Below are positions 53,850 to 63,826 of a DNA stretch of 64,000 nt, piece after piece (the first letter of the stretch is position 1; each line of letters begins with the position of its first letter). The stretch is taken from contig NZ_CP154874.1 in assembly GCF_041729615.1 (NCBI RefSeq), positions 129,001 through 193,000 of the forward strand, in the 5' to 3' direction. This DNA is from Pseudomonas alcaligenes. Lineage in GTDB: Bacteria > Pseudomonadota > Gammaproteobacteria > Pseudomonadales > Pseudomonadaceae. Below the pieces are notes generated by a model that saw only the letters and a program-made list of their open reading frames with translations, did not search any database and was not told the DNA's origin. Both the position numbers and the translations under genes were made by a program.

Positions 53850-54389
53850 ATGGCAAAGAAACCAGCTCCCAAACCCCCGGCGGCCGAAGGCGGCGAGAAG
53901 ACCGGCGGCAAGGGCAAGCTCAAGCTCATCATCCTGATCGTCGTGGCCCTGCTGCTGGCGGTGGGCCTCTCGGTAGGCGCGACGCTGTTCTTCCTGGGCA
54001 AGGACAAGGGGGCTGAGGATGAGGCGGCGGCCGAGGAGAGCGCCAGCGAAACGGCGCCACCGGTCAAGCAGCCGGCCATCTACGAGGCCATCGCCCCGGC
54101 TTTCATCGCCAACTACAACTACCAGGGGCGGCAGCGCTACATGCAGGTCAGCGTGGCGCTGATGGCGCGCAACCAGGCCGAACTGGACGCCCTCAAGGTG
54201 CATCTGCCGCTGGTGCGCAACCGCCTGGTCATGCTGTTCTCCGGCCAGGATTTCGGCGCCCTGATGACCCCGGTCGGCAAGGAGATGCTGCGCAGCCAGG
54301 CCACCGCGGTGGTGCAGGAGCTGGCGCAGAAGGAAACCGGCAAAACCGTGGTCGAACAGGTACTGTTCACCAATATCGTGCTGCAGTAG
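53850..54389 (+). CDS. fliL: FliL, stator-associated flagellar protein
   Basis: 179 residues. A short Lys/Pro-rich cytoplasmic start is followed by one membrane segment (about 25-48, KLIILIVVALLLAVGLSVGATLFFL). The periplasmic domain includes AIAPAFIANYNYQGRQRYMQVSVALMARNQAEL and ends LFTNIVLQ. FliL forms rings around stator units and supports torque. First gene of the export-gate operon. Confidence 0.95.
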   Translation: MAKKPAPKPPAAEGGEKTGGKGKLKLIILIVVALLLAVGLSVGATLFFLGKDKGAEDEAAAEESASETAPPVKQPAIYEAIAPAFIANYNYQGRQRYMQVSVALMARNQAELDALKVHLPLVRNRLVMLFSGQDFGALMTPVGKEMLRSQATAVVQELAQKETGKTVVEQVLFTNIVLQ

Positions 54390-54402
54390 GCGGGAGCTAG
54401 CC

Positions 54403-55374
54403 ATGGCCGTACAAGACCTGCTGTCACAGGACGAGATCGACGCGCTGCTGCATGGCGTCGACGATGGCCTGGTCGAGACCGAGGATGCCGGCGAGCCCGG
54501 CAGCGTCAAGAGCTACGACCTGACCAGCCAGGATCGCATCGTCCGCGGACGCATGCCGACCCTGGAGATGATCAACGAGCGTTTCGCCCGCTATACCCGC
54601 ATCAGCATGTTCAACCTGCTGCGCCGCTCCGCCGATGTGGCGGTGGGCGGCGTGCAGGTGATGAAGTTCGGCGAGTACGTGCATTCGCTCTACGTGCCGA
54701 CCAGCCTCAACCTGGTGAAGATGAAGCCGCTGCGCGGCACCGCGCTGTTCATCCTCGACGCCAAACTGGTGTTCAAGCTGGTGGACAACTTCTTCGGTGG
54801 CGACGGTCGCCACGCCAAGATCGAGGGCCGCGAGTTCACCCCCACCGAGCTGCGCGTGGTGCGCATGGTCATCGACCAGGCCTTCATCGACCTGAAGGAA
54901 GCCTGGCACGCGGTGATGGACGTCAACTTCGAGTACATCAACTCGGAAGTGAACCCGGCCCTGGCCAACATCGTCAGCCCCAGTGAGGTGGTGGTGGTTT
55001 CCACCTTCCATATCGAGCTGGACGGTGGTGGTGGCGACCTGCACATCACCATGCCCTATTCGATGATCGAGCCGATCCGCGAGATGCTCGACGCCGGCTT
55101 CCAGTCCGACGTCGACGACCAGGACGAGCGCTGGATCAAGGCCCTGCGCGAGGACATCCTCGACGTCAAGGTGCCGCTCGGCGCGACCCTGGCCCACCGC
55201 CAGCTCAAGCTGCGCGACATCCTGCACATGCAGCCGGGCGATGTGATCCCGGTGGAACTGCCGGAGCAGATGATCATGCGCGCCAACGGCGTGGCTGCCT
55301 TCAAGGTCAAGCTGGGCGCGCACAAGGGCAACCTGGCCCTGCAGATTCTCGAACCCGTGGAACGCCTGCGCTAA
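54403..55374 (+). CDS. fliM: FliM, motor switch protein
   Basis: 323 residues. The N-terminal CheY-binding peptide is LLSQDEIDALLHGV (about 5-18). The CheC-like middle domain follows (YDLTSQDRIVRGRMPTLEMINERFARYTR, MKFGEYVHSLYVPTSLNLVKM), then the FliN-like C-terminal domain (LRDILHMQPGDVIPVELPEQ). FliM receives phospho-CheY and changes rotation. Confidence 0.98.
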   Translation: MAVQDLLSQDEIDALLHGVDDGLVETEDAGEPGSVKSYDLTSQDRIVRGRMPTLEMINERFARYTRISMFNLLRRSADVAVGGVQVMKFGEYVHSLYVPTSLNLVKMKPLRGTALFILDAKLVFKLVDNFFGGDGRHAKIEGREFTPTELRVVRMVIDQAFIDLKEAWHAVMDVNFEYINSEVNPALANIVSPSEVVVVSTFHIELDGGGGDLHITMPYSMIEPIREMLDAGFQSDVDDQDERWIKALREDILDVKVPLGATLAHRQLKLRDILHMQPGDVIPVELPEQMIMRANGVAAFKVKLGAHKGNLALQILEPVERLR

Positions 55375-55459
55375 GGCGCGCTGATGCGGGTAGTCATTAA
55401 CCTGAGCGGCCGGTCCGGCCCGCCAGATGAACAGATAGACAGCCAGCCGAGGTAGAGCG

Positions 55460-55930
55460 ATGGCAGACGAAAACGAAGGTACCAGCCCAGAAGAGCAGGC
55501 CCTGGCCGACGAGTGGGCCGCGGCCCTGGCCGAGGCCGGCGATGCCGGGCAGGACGACATCGATGCGCTGATGAACCAGGGTGGCGCCGCCGCTCCGGCC
55601 GCGCCGCGCATGGCGATGGAAGAGTTCGGCGCCGCGCCCAAGCCGGGCAATGGTCCGGTGGCCCTGGAGGGCCCGAACCTGGACGTGATCCTCGACATCC
55701 CGGTGTCCATCTCCATGGAAGTCGGCAGCACCGAGATCAGCATCCGCAACCTGCTGCAGCTCAACCAGGGCTCGGTGGTGGAACTCGACCGCCTGGCCGG
55801 CGAGCCGCTGGACGTGCTGGTCAACGGCACCCTGATCGCCCATGGCGAGGTGGTGGTGGTCAACGAGAAGTTCGGCATCCGCCTGACCGACGTGATCAGC
55901 CCCAGCGAACGCATCAAGAAACTGCGCTGA
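55460..55930 (+). CDS. fliN: FliN, motor switch protein
   Basis: 156 residues. An acidic N-terminal extension of about 65 residues (ENEGTSPEEQALADEW, GQDDIDALMNQGGAAAP) precedes the SpoA domain (VILDIPVSISMEVGSTEISIRNLLQLNQGSVVELDRLAGEPLDVLVNGTLIAHGEVVVVNEKFGIRLTDVISPSERI). FliN forms the bottom of the C ring and docks FliH. Confidence 0.97.
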   Translation: MADENEGTSPEEQALADEWAAALAEAGDAGQDDIDALMNQGGAAAPAAPRMAMEEFGAAPKPGNGPVALEGPNLDVILDIPVSISMEVGSTEISIRNLLQLNQGSVVELDRLAGEPLDVLVNGTLIAHGEVVVVNEKFGIRLTDVISPSERIKKLR

Positions 55931-55937
55931 GGTGATG

Positions 55938-56372
55938 ATGCGTGGACTTTGCAGCCTTCTCCTGCTGGCGCCGTTGACGGCGCTGGCGGCCGAACCGGTG
56001 GCCAAGGTGGCGACCACGCCCATGGCCGGCAGCGATATCGGTGGCCAGCTGGCGCAGTTGCTGTTCGGCCTGCTGCTGGTGGTCGGCCTGATCTTCGCCC
56101 TGGCCTGGCTGCTGCGCCGGGTGCAGCAGATCGGCCCGCGCGGCAGTCAGGCGATCAAGCTGGTGGCCAGCCAGGCCCTGGGCCCGCGTGACCGCCTGCT
56201 GCTGGTCCAGGTCGGTGGCGAGCAGATTCTGCTTGGCATCAGCGCCGGGCGCATCACGCCGCTGCACGTGCTCAGGGAGCCGGTGCCGCTCGACGCCGCT
56301 ACGCCGGCTACCCCGGAATTCGCCCAGCGCCTGATGGAGCTACTCGGCAAGGACCAGAAGGACAAGACATGA
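55938..56372 (+). CDS. fliO: FliO, export-gate assembly protein
   Basis: 144 residues from the ATG at 55938, 5 bases after GAGG; ATG 55935 and GTG 55932 are alternatives. A cleavable-looking signal ([16 protein letters not shown]) is followed by one membrane segment ([22 protein letters not shown]) and the FliO cytoplasmic domain ([40 protein letters not shown]). FliO helps FliP form its ring. Overlaps fliP by 4 bases. Confidence 0.93.
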   Translation: MRGLCSLLLLAPLTALAAEPVAKVATTPMAGSDIGGQLAQLLFGLLLVVGLIFALAWLLRRVQQIGPRGSQAIKLVASQALGPRDRLLLVQVGGEQILLGISAGRITPLHVLREPVPLDAATPATPEFAQRLMELLGKDQKDKT

Positions 56373-57124
56373 GCCCCTGGCGCATCCTGCTGACCCTCTT
56401 GCTGGCCCTGGCCGCGCCCCTGGCGTTCGGCGCTGACGACCCGCTGTCGATCAAGGCCATCACCCTCAGCACCAATGCCGAGGGGCAGCAGGAGTATTCG
56501 GTCAGCCTGCAGATCCTGCTGATCATGACGGCGCTGAGTTTCATCCCGGCGTTCGTCATGCTGATGACCAGCTTCACCCGCATCATCATCGTGTTCTCCA
56601 TCCTGCGCCAGGCCCTGGGCCTGCAGCAGACGCCGTCGAACCAGATTCTCATCGGCCTGGCCCTGTTCCTGACCCTGTTCATCATGGCCCCGGTGTTCGA
56701 CAGGATTAACCAGGACGCCCTGCAACCCTACCTCAACGAGCAGCTGCCGGCGCAGCAGGCGATCGCCCGGGCCGAGGTGCCGATCAAGGAGTTCATGCTG
56801 GCGCAGACCCGCGCCTCGGACCTGGAGCTGTTCGTGCGCCTGTCCAAGCGTACCGATATCGCCTCGCCCGAGCAGGCGCCGCTGACCATCCTGATCCCGG
56901 CCTTCGTCACCTCCGAGCTGAAGACCGCGTTCCAGATCGGCTTCATGATCTTCATCCCGTTCCTGATCATCGACATGGTGGTGGCCAGCATCCTCATGGC
57001 CATGGGCATGATGATGCTGTCGCCACTGATCATTTCCCTGCCGTTCAAGATCATGCTGTTCGTCCTGGTCGATGGCTGGGCGCTGATCATGGGCACCCTG
57101 GCCGGCAGCTTCGGCACGATATAG
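56369..57124 (+). CDS. fliP: FliP, export-gate protein
   Basis: 251 residues. A signal peptide ([21 protein letters not shown]) is followed by four membrane segments. FliP hallmarks: [47 protein letters not shown] and [43 protein letters not shown]. Five copies build the core of the type III export channel. Confidence 0.98.
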   Translation: MSPWRILLTLLLALAAPLAFGADDPLSIKAITLSTNAEGQQEYSVSLQILLIMTALSFIPAFVMLMTSFTRIIIVFSILRQALGLQQTPSNQILIGLALFLTLFIMAPVFDRINQDALQPYLNEQLPAQQAIARAEVPIKEFMLAQTRASDLELFVRLSKRTDIASPEQAPLTILIPAFVTSELKTAFQIGFMIFIPFLIIDMVVASILMAMGMMMLSPLIISLPFKIMLFVLVDGWALIMGTLAGSFGTI

Positions 57125-57134
57125 CGAGGCCCAG

Positions 57135-57404
57135 ATGACTCCCGAAATCGCCGTCGACCTGTTCCGCGAAGCGCTCTGGCTGACCGCCCTGATCGTCGGC
57201 CTGCTGGTGCTGCCGAGCCTGCTGGTGGGCCTGCTGGTGGCTATGTTCCAGGCCGCCACGCAGATCAACGAACAGACCCTGAGCTTCATCCCGCGCCTGC
57301 TGGTGATGTTGCTCACCCTGATGTGGGCGGGGCCCTGGCTGGTGCGCGAGCTGATGGAGTACACCCAGACGCTGGTGCAGAACATTCCGCTGTTGATAGG
57401 CTGA
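57135..57404 (+). CDS. fliQ: FliQ, export-gate protein
   Basis: 89 residues, the fixed length of the family. Two membrane helices (about 17-38 and 52-72) with VGLLVAMFQAATQINEQTLSFIPRLLVMLL. Part of the FliPQR channel. Its stop shares a base with the fliR start (TGATG). Confidence 0.98.
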   Translation: MTPEIAVDLFREALWLTALIVGLLVLPSLLVGLLVAMFQAATQINEQTLSFIPRLLVMLLTLMWAGPWLVRELMEYTQTLVQNIPLLIG

Positions 57405-58180
57405 TGCTCGAACTGACCAATGCGCAGATCGGCGGCTGGGTGGGCCAGTTCCTCCTGCCGCTGTTTCGCATCGCCTCCATGCTGATGGTGATGCCGGTGA
57501 TCGGCACCCAGCTGGTGCCGGCGCGGGTGCGCCTGTACCTAGCCCTGGCCATCTGCCTGGTGCTGGCGCCGACCCTGCCGCCGATGCCGCGGGTGGATGC
57601 GGTGAGCCTGCAGGCCATGCTGCTGATCGGCGAACAGGTGCTGATCGGGGTGATGTTCGGCTTCGTCCTGCAGCTGTACTTCCACCTGTTCACCGTGGCC
57701 GGGCAGATCATCGCCATGCAGATGGGCCTGGGTTTCGCCTCCATGGTCGATCCGGCCAACGGCGTGTCGGTGCCGGTGCTGGCGCAATTCCTGCTGATGC
57801 TGGTGACCCTGCTGTTCCTCGCCATGAACGGACACCTGGTGGTGTTCGAGGTGCTGGCCGAGAGTTTCGTCACCCTACCGGTGGGCCAGGGCCTGCTGCT
57901 CGACCATTACTGGGAACTGGCCGGCAAGCTGGCCTGGGTGATCGCCGCCGGCCTGCTGCTGTCGCTGCCGACGGTCACCGCGCTGCTGATCATCAACCTG
58001 GCCTTCGGCGTGATGACCCGCGCCGCGCCGCAGCTGAACATCTTCTCCATCGGCTTCCCGCTGACCCTGGTGCTCGGCATGTTCATCTTCTGGCTGGGGC
58101 TGACCGACTTCCTGGCGCACTTCCAGGTGCTCACCAGCGAAGCCCTACAACAGTTGCGCGAACTCGCGCGCGTACGCTGA
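57404..58180 (+). CDS. fliR: FliR, export-gate protein
   Basis: 258 residues from the ATG at 57404; the reading back to 57323 lies in fliQ. About six membrane segments, with LFRIASMLMVMPVIGTQLVPARVRLYLALAICLVLAP and MGLGFASMVDPANGVSVPVLAQFLLMLVTLLFLAMNGH, typical of FliR. One copy joins FliP and FliQ in the gate. Confidence 0.97.
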   Translation: MLELTNAQIGGWVGQFLLPLFRIASMLMVMPVIGTQLVPARVRLYLALAICLVLAPTLPPMPRVDAVSLQAMLLIGEQVLIGVMFGFVLQLYFHLFTVAGQIIAMQMGLGFASMVDPANGVSVPVLAQFLLMLVTLLFLAMNGHLVVFEVLAESFVTLPVGQGLLLDHYWELAGKLAWVIAAGLLLSLPTVTALLIINLAFGVMTRAAPQLNIFSIGFPLTLVLGMFIFWLGLTDFLAHFQVLTSEALQQLRELARVR

Positions 58181-58189
58181 GGAGGCTCC

Positions 58190-59326
58190 GTGGCAGAGAG
58201 CGAAAGCGGCGCGGACAAGAGCGAGGAGCCAACAAGCAAGCGTCTGGAAGAGGCGCGCAAGAAAGGCCAGATCGCCCGTTCGCGGGAGCTCAGCACCCTG
58301 GCGGTGACCTTCGGCGGCGCTGCGGCGCTGCTGATCTTCGGCGCGCAGATGGGCCAGGCCATGCTCGGCATGATGCAGGGAAATTTCGCCCTGCCGCGCG
58401 AAGTGCTGCTGGACGACGGCTCCATGGTCCGCCACCTGCTGAGCACCGGCATGGAGGCGTTGCTGGCGCTGCAGCCGTTCTTCATCGTGATGCTGATCGC
58501 CTCCATCATAGGGCCGGTCGCCCTGGGCGGCTGGCTGTTTTCCAGCGAGGCGCTGCAGCCCAAGTTCAGCCGCATGAACCCTTGGGAGGGGCTCAAGCGC
58601 ATGTTCTCCACCAAGGCCCTGGTCGAGCTGCTCAAGGCCCTGGCCAAGTTCGTGATCATCCTGCTGGTGGCCCTGGCGGTGCTCAAGGCGGACCAGGACG
58701 ACCTGCTGGCCATCGCTGACGAGCCGGTCGAGGCGGCCATCCTGCATGCCATGCTGGTGACCGGCTGGAGCCTGCTGTGGATGGCCTGCGGGTTGATCCT
58801 GATCGCCGCGGTGGACGTGCCGTTCCAGCTCTGGGATACCAAGCAGAAGCTGATGATGACCAAGCAGGAGGTCAAGGACGAGTACAAGGACAGCGAAGGC
58901 AAGCCCGAGGTCAAGTCGAAGATCCGCCAGCTGCAGCGGCAGATGGCGGAGCGGCGCATGATGCAGCAGGTGCCGGAGGCGGACGTGGTGATCACCAACC
59001 CGACCCACTTCGCCGTGGCCCTCAAGTACGACCCGGAGAAGGGCAATGCGCCGGTGCTGCTGGCCAAGGGTGGCGATTTCCTGGCGCTGAAGATCCGCGA
59101 GATCGCCCAGGAGCACAAGGTCACCCTGCTCGAGTCGCCGGCCCTGGCGCGGGCGGTGTACTTCTCCACCGAGGTCGACCAGGAAATTCCCGCCGGCCTG
59201 TACCTGGCCGTGGCCCAGGTACTGGCCTACGTCTATCAGCTCAAGCAGTTCCGCGCCGGCAAGGGCAAGCGCCCGGGGCCGCTGCCGGACCTGCCGATCC
59301 CGCCGGATTTGCGCCGCGACGAGTAG
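58190..59326 (+). CDS. flhB: FlhB, export-gate and substrate-switch protein
   Basis: 378 residues from the GTG at 58190, 4 bases after GGAGG. N-terminal EKSEEPTSKRLEEARKKGQIARSRELS-like motif (DKSEEPTSKRLEEARKKGQ), four membrane segments and a cytoplasmic domain with the self-cleaving NPTH motif (VVITNPTHFAVALKYDP, about residue 268). Cleavage there switches export from rod/hook to filament proteins. Ends the fliL operon. Confidence 0.97.
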   Translation: MAESESGADKSEEPTSKRLEEARKKGQIARSRELSTLAVTFGGAAALLIFGAQMGQAMLGMMQGNFALPREVLLDDGSMVRHLLSTGMEALLALQPFFIVMLIASIIGPVALGGWLFSSEALQPKFSRMNPWEGLKRMFSTKALVELLKALAKFVIILLVALAVLKADQDDLLAIADEPVEAAILHAMLVTGWSLLWMACGLILIAAVDVPFQLWDTKQKLMMTKQEVKDEYKDSEGKPEVKSKIRQLQRQMAERRMMQQVPEADVVITNPTHFAVALKYDPEKGNAPVLLAKGGDFLALKIREIAQEHKVTLLESPALARAVYFSTEVDQEIPAGLYLAVAQVLAYVYQLKQFRAGKGKRPGPLPDLPIPPDLRRDE

Positions 59327-59361
59327 CGGCGCGGCCGTCTCTCTTGCCTTCGCGGCAGAGT

Positions 59362-59377
59362 TGGAATGCTTCTTGCC
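59362..59377 (+). promoter_or_regulatory. Sigma-54 promoter of flhA
   Basis: TGGAAT-GCTTC-TTGCC with GG and GC 10 bases apart, 56 bases before flhA. Fits FleQ control of flhA in Pseudomonas. Confidence 0.7.
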
Positions 59378-59433
59378 ATTACCCCTGCACGGCGCCTTTC
59401 GCGTCAAAAGATTGAATGGGCTGGGGATAACAA

Positions 59434-61563
59434 GTGGCAGTGGATCGTGCGCAAATCATCGGGGACGTACGCAGCAACCTGGCGGGGTTGCGCCATGGCA
59501 ATCTGGGTATTCCGCTGCTGCTGCTGGTCATGCTCGCCATGGTCATGCTGCCGATCCCGCCGTTCCTCCTCGACGTGCTGTTCACCTTCAGCATCGCCCT
59601 GTCCATCGTGGTCCTGCTGGTCGCCATCTACTCGCTGAGGCCGCTGGACTTCGCCGTCTTCCCCACCGTGCTGCTGGCCGCGACCCTGCTGCGCCTGGCG
59701 CTGAACGTCGCCTCCACCCGCGTGGTGCTGCTGCACGGCCAGGAGGGGCATGACGCCGCGGGCAAGGTGATCCAGGCCTTCGGCGAGGTGGTGATCGGCG
59801 GCAACTACGTGGTCGGCGCCGTGGTGTTCGCCATCCTGATGATCATCAACTTCGTGGTGGTCACCAAGGGTGCAGGGCGCATTTCCGAGGTGAGCGCGCG
59901 TTTCACCCTGGACGCCATGCCCGGCAAGCAGATGGCCATCGACGCCGACCTCAATGCCGGCCTGATCGACCAGGCCGAGGCCAAGCGGCGCCGTGCCGAG
60001 GTGGCCCAGGAGGCCGACTTCTACGGTTCGATGGACGGTGCCTCGAAGTTCGTCCGCGGCGACGCCGTGGCCGGCCTGCTGATTCTCTTCATCAACCTCA
60101 TCGGCGGCATTGCCATCGGCGTGCTGCAGCACGACCTGGCCTTTGCCGAGGCCGGGCGCATCTACACCCTGCTGACCATCGGCGACGGCCTGGTGGCGCA
60201 GATCCCCTCGCTGCTGCTGTCCACCGCCGCCGCCATCATGGTCACCCGGGTCTCCACTTCCGAAGATATGGGGGCCCAGGTCAGCCGACAGATGTTCGCC
60301 TCGCCCAAGGCCCTGGCCGTGTCGGCAGCGATCATGATCACCATGGGCCTGGTGCCGGGCATGCCGCACGTACCTTTCATCGGTCTCGGCCTGATCGCGG
60401 CCGGCGCGGCCTACTGGATTGCCAACAAGCAGCGCAAGGTCAAGGAGGAGGAGGTCAAGGAGGTCAAGCGCCAGCAGGAGCTGCTGCCGGCGCAGAAGGC
60501 CCAGGAGGTCAAGGAGCTGGGCTGGGACGACGTCACCCCGGTGGACATGGTAGGCCTGGAGGTCGGCTACCGCCTGATCCCGCTGGTGGATCGCAACCAG
60601 GGGGGGCAGTTGCTGGCGCGGATCAAGGGCGTGCGCAAGAAGCTGTCGCAGGAGATGGGCTTCCTGATGCCGTCGGTACATATCCGCGACAACCTCGACC
60701 TGTTGCCCAATGCCTATCGCCTGACCCTGATGGGCGTCAGCGTGGCCGAGGCCGAGGTGTATCCGGAGCGCGAACTGGCGATCAACCCCGGCCAGGTGTT
60801 CGGCACCCTCAACGGCATCGCCGCCAAGGATCCGGCGTTCGGCCTGGAAGCGGTGTGGATCGACCCGAGCCAGCGCGACCAGGCGCAGTCGCTCGGCTAC
60901 ACGGTGGTGGATGCCAGCACCGTGGTCGCCACCCACCTCAACCAGGTCCTGCACAAGCATGCCCATGAGCTGATCGGCCATGAGGAGGTGCAGCAGTTGC
61001 TGCAGCTGCTGGCCAAGACCTCGCCGAAGCTGGCCGAGGAGCTGGTGCCGGGCATGGTCTCGCTGTCGACCCTGCTCAAGGTGCTGCAGGCGCTGCTGCA
61101 GGAGCAGGTGCCGGTGCGCGATATCCGCAGCATCGCCGAGGCCATCTCCAATGTCGCCGGCAAGAGTCAAGATCCCGCCGCGATGGTCGCCGCGGTTCGC
61201 GTCGCACTGGCCCGTGCAATCGTGCAAAGCATTGTGGGACTAGAGCCGGAGCTGCCTGTGATCACTCTGGAGCCCAGGTTGGAACAGTTATTGCTCAATA
61301 GCCTGCAGAAGGCCGGTCAGGGCTCTGAGGATGGCATCCTCCTCGAACCCGGAATGGCCGAGAAGCTGCAACGCTCCCTGGTGGAAGCGGCGCAGCGCCA
61401 GGAAATGCTCGGCAAGCCGGTGATCCTGCTGGTGGCCGGCCCGGTCCGGGCGATGCTGTCGCGATTCGCGCGGCTCGCCGTACCCAACATGCATGTACTG
61501 GCCTACCAGGAAATACCGGACAACAAGCAGGTCACGATCGTCGCCACGGTCGGCCAGAACTGA
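59434..61563 (+). CDS. flhA: FlhA, export-gate protein
   Basis: 709 residues from a GTG at 59434 (VAVDRAQIIGDVRSNLAG). Eight membrane segments in the first ~320 residues, with the FHIPEP-family signature around ATLLRLALNVASTRVVLLHGQEG and GRISEVSARFTLDAMPGKQMAIDADLNAG. A charged linker (KQRKVKEEEVKEVKRQQELL) joins the C-terminal cytoplasmic domain that forms a nine-fold ring and binds late chaperones. It uses the proton-motive force for export. Confidence 0.98.
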   Translation: MAVDRAQIIGDVRSNLAGLRHGNLGIPLLLLVMLAMVMLPIPPFLLDVLFTFSIALSIVVLLVAIYSLRPLDFAVFPTVLLAATLLRLALNVASTRVVLLHGQEGHDAAGKVIQAFGEVVIGGNYVVGAVVFAILMIINFVVVTKGAGRISEVSARFTLDAMPGKQMAIDADLNAGLIDQAEAKRRRAEVAQEADFYGSMDGASKFVRGDAVAGLLILFINLIGGIAIGVLQHDLAFAEAGRIYTLLTIGDGLVAQIPSLLLSTAAAIMVTRVSTSEDMGAQVSRQMFASPKALAVSAAIMITMGLVPGMPHVPFIGLGLIAAGAAYWIANKQRKVKEEEVKEVKRQQELLPAQKAQEVKELGWDDVTPVDMVGLEVGYRLIPLVDRNQGGQLLARIKGVRKKLSQEMGFLMPSVHIRDNLDLLPNAYRLTLMGVSVAEAEVYPERELAINPGQVFGTLNGIAAKDPAFGLEAVWIDPSQRDQAQSLGYTVVDASTVVATHLNQVLHKHAHELIGHEEVQQLLQLLAKTSPKLAEELVPGMVSLSTLLKVLQALLQEQVPVRDIRSIAEAISNVAGKSQDPAAMVAAVRVALARAIVQSIVGLEPELPVITLEPRLEQLLLNSLQKAGQGSEDGILLEPGMAEKLQRSLVEAAQRQEMLGKPVILLVAGPVRAMLSRFARLAVPNMHVLAYQEIPDNKQVTIVATVGQN

Positions 61564-61575
61564 GGGTTCTAAGCC

Positions 61576-62895
61576 ATGCAAGTCAAACGCTTCTTCGCCG
61601 CCGATATGCGTACCGCCATGAAGCTGGTGCGTGACGAACTGGGCGCCGACGCCGCCATCATCGGCAACCGCCGCGTGGCCGGCGGCGTGGAGCTGACCGC
61701 GGCGCTGGACTACCAGCCGGCCACCCCGGCGCGTACGCCCAACCCGGCGCTGGAGGCCGAGCTGCGCAAGACCCAGGCGAAGATCGCCAATGCCCAGGCC
61801 GAGCTGACCATCCGCGCGGTGGCCGACGAGCGCAAGGATCGCCAGCTGTTCGCCAACGAATCGCTGATCGCTCCCGAGCTGCCGGCCACTGCGGTCAAGG
61901 TGCAGCGCCCGGTGGCCGCTCCGCAGGCTGCCAGCAAGCCGACCGCCGCCGCGGTCGACCAGCGCGCCCTGGATGCCATGCGCTTCGAGCTGCACGGTCT
62001 GCGTGAACTGATCGAGGTGCAGTTGGGCTCCATCGCCTGGGGCCAGCTGCAGAACCGCAAGCCGCAGCAGGCCAACCTGTGGCGTCGCCTGCAGCGCATG
62101 GGCCTGTCCGCCGAGCTGTCCAAGGCGCTGCTGGAGCGCGTGGCCAAGGTCGCCGATCCGCGCCAGGCCTGGCGCATGCTGCTGGCCCATCTGGCCCATG
62201 CGATCAAGACCCCGGCGGTCGAGCCGCTGGAGGAGGGCGGGGTGATCGCCCTGGTCGGCCCGGCCGGCATGGGCAAGACCACCACCCTGGCCAAGATGGC
62301 CGCGCGCTACGTGCTGAAGTACGGCTCGCAGAGCATCGCCCTGGTCAGCATGGACAGCTTCCGTATCGGCGCCCAGGAGCAGATCAAGACCCTCGGCCGC
62401 ATCCTCAACGTTTCCGTGACCCAGGTCGATCCGGGCCAGTCGCTGATCCAGGCCCTGGCACCGCTGGCGCGCAAGAAGGTGATCCTGATCGACACCGCCG
62501 GCCTGCCGGGCAACGACCCGGCCCTGCGCCTGCAGCTGGAGAGCCTGGCTGCGCGCGGCCTGAAGGCGAAGAACTACCTGGTGCTGGCTGCCACCAGCCA
62601 GGCCCAGGTGCTCAAGGCCGCCTATCACAGCTACAAGCAGTGCGGCCTGGCCGGCTGCATCCTGAGCAAGGTGGACGAGGCGGCCAATCTAGGTGAAGTT
62701 CTGGGGCTGGCCATCAGCCAGCATCTCCCGGTAGCCTATCTGGCTGACGGGCCGAAGATTCCGGACGATCTGCAGGTACCGCGCAGCCACCAGTTGGTGA
62801 GTCGCGCCGTGAGCCTGCAGACCGAGGAAGATCCGAGCGAGGAAGCCATGGCCGACATGTTTGCCGGCTTCTACCACCCGCGTCGCGCGGGGTAG
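61576..62895 (+). CDS. flhF: FlhF, SRP-like GTPase for polar flagellum placement
   Basis: 439 residues. N-terminal basic and linker region (MQVKRFFAADMRTAMKLVRDELGADAAII), then the NG domain with G1 loop GPAGMGKTTT at about 228-237, DSFRIGAQEQIKTLGRIL, DTAGLPGND (G3) and SKVDEAANLGEVL (G4). FlhF marks the cell pole for flagellar assembly and works with FleN. Twelve bases after flhA. Confidence 0.97.
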   Translation: MQVKRFFAADMRTAMKLVRDELGADAAIIGNRRVAGGVELTAALDYQPATPARTPNPALEAELRKTQAKIANAQAELTIRAVADERKDRQLFANESLIAPELPATAVKVQRPVAAPQAASKPTAAAVDQRALDAMRFELHGLRELIEVQLGSIAWGQLQNRKPQQANLWRRLQRMGLSAELSKALLERVAKVADPRQAWRMLLAHLAHAIKTPAVEPLEEGGVIALVGPAGMGKTTTLAKMAARYVLKYGSQSIALVSMDSFRIGAQEQIKTLGRILNVSVTQVDPGQSLIQALAPLARKKVILIDTAGLPGNDPALRLQLESLAARGLKAKNYLVLAATSQAQVLKAAYHSYKQCGLAGCILSKVDEAANLGEVLGLAISQHLPVAYLADGPKIPDDLQVPRSHQLVSRAVSLQTEEDPSEEAMADMFAGFYHPRRAG

Positions 62896-62992
62896 GGCAG
62901 GCGGTGGCGCGCAAGGCGTTCTAGTGTGTAGGAACAGGTCGGTGTAGTTGCCCGACCAGCCCAGACCAGGCAAGACAAGGTAAGAGAAGAAC

Positions 62993-63826
62993 ATGGGTAG
63001 TATGCATCCCGTACAGGTGATCGCAGTCACTGGCGGCAAGGGCGGCGTCGGCAAGACCAACGTGTCGGTGAATCTGTCGCTGGCGCTGGCCGACCTCGGT
63101 CGCCGGGTCATGCTGATGGACGCCGACCTGGGCCTGGCCAACGTCGACGTACTGCTCGGCCTGACGCCCAAGCGCACCCTGGCCGATGTGATAAACGGCG
63201 AGTGCGACCTCAAGGACGTGCTGCTGCAAGGGCCCGGCGGCATCCGCATCGTGCCCGCGGCATCCGGTACGCAGAGCATGGTGCAGCTGTCGCCGGTACA
63301 GCATGCCGGCCTGATCCAGGCCTTCAGCGACATCAGCGACAACCTTGATGTGCTGGTAATCGACACCGCCGCCGGCATCGGCGACGGCGTGGTCAGCTTC
63401 GTCCGTGCCGCCCAGGAGGTGCTGGTGGTGGTCTGCGACGAGCCGACCTCGATCACCGACGCCTACGCGCTGATCAAGCTGCTCAACCGCGATTACGGCA
63501 TGAACCGCTTCCGCGTCCTGGCCAACATGGCCCACAGCCCGCAGGAAGGGCGCAACCTCTTTGCTAAACTGACCAAGGTGACCGATCGCTTCCTCGATGT
63601 GGCCTTGCAGTACGTGGGCGCCGTTCCCTACGACGAATCCGTCCGCAAGGCCGTGCAGAAACAGCGCGCGGTGTACGAAGCCTTCCCGCGCTCGAAATGC
63701 GCACTGGCGTTCAAGGCGATTGCCCAGAAAGTCGACACCTGGCCGCTTCCGGCCAACCCGCGCGGCCATCTGGAGTTCTTCGTCGAGCGTCTGGTGCAGC
63801 AGCCGATCGCGGGGACGGCCGTATGA
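62993..63826 (+). CDS. fleN: FleN (FlhG), ATPase controlling flagellar number
   Basis: 277 residues. MinD-like deviant Walker A GGKGGVGKTNVSVNLSLALADLG, MDADLGLANVDVLLGL, then DVLVIDTAAGIGDGVVSFVRAAQEVLVVVCDEPTSITDAYALIKLL. FleN binds FleQ and lowers its activity, keeping flagella at one per pole. It overlaps fliA by 4 bases (ATGA). Confidence 0.97.
   Translation: MGSMHPVQVIAVTGGKGGVGKTNVSVNLSLALADLGRRVMLMDADLGLANVDVLLGLTPKRTLADVINGECDLKDVLLQGPGGIRIVPAASGTQSMVQLSPVQHAGLIQAFSDISDNLDVLVIDTAAGIGDGVVSFVRAAQEVLVVVCDEPTSITDAYALIKLLNRDYGMNRFRVLANMAHSPQEGRNLFAKLTKVTDRFLDVALQYVGAVPYDESVRKAVQKQRAVYEAFPRSKCALAFKAIAQKVDTWPLPANPRGHLEFFVERLVQQPIAGTAV

Noticed and set aside
59404-61227. 607-residue minus-strand ORF
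   Set aside because: Antisense to flhA, rich in His, Gln and Gly, no domain.
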